Shown one piece after another: positions 7,129-8,176 of a stretch of 8,176 nt of DNA (its first letter is position 1; each line of letters opens with the position of its first letter). The notes beneath the pieces are model-generated. The model made no database searches. It was not told where the DNA came from and saw only the letters and a list, made by a program, of their open reading frames with translations. The translations under genes and the position numbers were made by a program. This stretch comes from Gammaproteobacteria bacterium (lineage in GTDB: Bacteria; Pseudomonadota; Gammaproteobacteria; Pseudomonadales; Halieaceae), in assembly GCA_029859085.1 (NCBI GenBank), contig JAOUDU010000096.1:1-8176 (forward strand), given 5' to 3'.

Positions 7129-7161
7129 TCCCGGCCCAAAATCGAACCCGGACTTTCGAGG

Positions 7162-8176
7162 ATGAAAACCACGCTATTGAAGCCTGTGGATGCCACCTGG
7201 CTGTTGTTGGAAACGGCGGATACGCCGATGCATGTCGGGGTATTGGCAATCTTCCACAAGCCGCGCAAGGCGGCGCCCGACTACCTGGGTAAAATGGCCG
7301 CGAGGATGCGCGAATACAAGGTGCGCAGCGAGCCGTGGAATATGCGCCTGTCCGGCGAGGGCCTGACCGGCAGGGTGCCGCGCATGGTGGAAGCGCGGGA
7401 CGTGGATCTCAACTACCACTTCCAGCACTCGGCACTGCCGGAGCCGGGCGGTGAGCGCGAGCTCGGGATCATGGTCTCGCGCCTGCACAGCCCGGCGCTG
7501 GACCGGAACCGGCCGCTGTGGGAGTTTCACCTGATCGAGGGCCTGGAGCATGACCGTTTCGCGTTCTACGTGAAGATCCACCACGCGCTGGTCAGTTTCC
7601 TTGACTCGGTCCCGACCGTGCTGGCCATGCTGGCGGATAGCGCCAGGAGCCGGGACATGCCGCCGCTGTGGGCCCTGCCCCTGCCGGCGACCGACAGCGA
7701 TGAAGACACCCCGGAGGCCGGCGCGCTGGATAACGCGATGGCGTCCCTGGCCTCCCTCGGCCGGGCCGGGGCGGGCCTGCTGCGGGCAGCGGTGTCCCCG
7801 GGCAAGGCCGGGGGCTTTTTACTGCCCCGGGGCGCGCCGCGCTCGACCCTGAACCGGGCGATCAACCAGCAGCGGCGTTTCGCGACACAGCAGTTCGAGC
7901 AGGCGCGTATCGAGCGCCTGGCGGCGGCCACCTCCTGTACGGTCAACGAGATCCTGACCTACCTCTGCTCCACCTCGCTGCGCCGCTTTTTCAAGGAGTA
8001 CAACGCGCTGCCCGACGACTCCCTGGTGGGCCTGATACCGGTGTCGCTGCGGGAGCGGGGCAGCCACAACGCCGCCAACGCCATCGCCGCTATCCGGGTG
8101 GAGCTGGGCACCCAGATCGGGGAGCCGCTGGAGCGGCTGGGGGCGGTCAGGACGGCGATCAAGACCGTGCGGGACG
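7162..8176 (+). CDS. WS/DGAT-type acyltransferase (wax ester synthase-like), 5' part
   Basis: First 338 codons of an O-acyltransferase of the wax ester synthase/acyl-CoA:diacylglycerol acyltransferase family (usually about 450-550 aa); the rest lies beyond the right edge. Members use acyl-CoA to esterify fatty alcohols or diacylglycerol into neutral storage lipid. Family marks seen: the N terminus LKPVDATWLLLETADTPMHV (6-25), NRPLWEFHLIEGL (116-128), the catalytic region IHHALVSF (139-146), VNEILTYL (261-268, where members usually have an ND pair) and IPVSLRERG (292-300). The usual HHxxxDG signature reads HHALVSF here: both histidines are kept, but the D-G pair is replaced. The frame is open and family-like on both sides, so no frameshift is apparent. 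The start is fixed by family alignment; GAGG (7158-7161) directly abuts the ATG, too close for a normal Shine-Dalgarno. It appears to be an independent unit, not part of the sortase operon. Substrate and activity are uncertain. Confidence 0.85.
   Translation, partial: MKTTLLKPVDATWLLLETADTPMHVGVLAIFHKPRKAAPDYLGKMAARMREYKVRSEPWNMRLSGEGLTGRVPRMVEARDVDLNYHFQHSALPEPGGERELGIMVSRLHSPALDRNRPLWEFHLIEGLEHDRFAFYVKIHHALVSFLDSVPTVLAMLADSARSRDMPPLWALPLPATDSDEDTPEAGALDNAMASLASLGRAGAGLLRAAVSPGKAGGFLLPRGAPRSTLNRAINQQRRFATQQFEQARIERLAAATSCTVNEILTYLCSTSLRRFFKEYNALPDDSLVGLIPVSLRERGSHNAANAIAAIRVELGTQIGEPLERLGAVRTAIKTVRD

Noticed and set aside
7579..7610. Frameshift as the cause of the altered acyltransferase motif
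   Set aside because: The reading frame is family-like immediately before and after, with no compensating shift visible, so substitution is the simpler explanation.

Overview
The window is GC-rich (roughly two thirds G+C by eye), densely coding and free of mobile elements. It looks like the chromosome of a high-GC, probably marine, gammaproteobacterium. That placement is an inference from three things: the UvrB sequence, a sortase system of the type known mainly from marine Proteobacteria, and a wax-ester-synthase-like acyltransferase. No RNA gene, CRISPR array or insertion sequence was seen.

Layout. Positions 1-1270 (+) carry the C-terminal two thirds of uvrB, the excision-repair helicase, cut by the left edge. 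It converges on a minus-strand two-component pair: a sensor histidine kinase (3372 to 1303) and its OmpR-type response regulator (4067 to 3369). The regulator is promoter-proximal, and its TGA stop overlaps the kinase's probable TTG start. A 172-bp divergent intergenic region (4068-4239) follows. Next, on the plus strand, is a two-gene unit: a 746-aa secreted VIT + vWA protein with a C-terminal sorting-signal-like tripartite end (4240-6480), and a 205-aa sortase overlapping it by 23 bp (6458-7075). After an 86-bp gap with an extended -10 promoter, a WS/DGAT-type acyltransferase starts at 7162 and runs off the right edge.

How the genes work together. Positions 1303-7075 form a complete 'proteobacterial dedicated sortase' locus: sensor kinase, response regulator, a single dedicated substrate and one sortase. 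The family is catalogued (marine proteobacterial sortase, or class GN), but to my knowledge its anchoring target, its signal and its purpose are not established. The likely logic is as follows. The kinase samples the periplasm through a large domain that resembles carbohydrate-binding or DOMON-like folds. It phosphorylates the regulator, which acts in the shared intergenic region on the divergent substrate-sortase operon. The sortase then cleaves the vWA protein near its C terminus and joins it to an unknown acceptor in the Gram-negative envelope. The points most worth a second look are the non-canonical YPRTA sorting motif, the kinase's ligand-like domain, the CCACAA/T cluster and SD hairpin in the divergent region, and the altered HHxxxDG motif in the acyltransferase.
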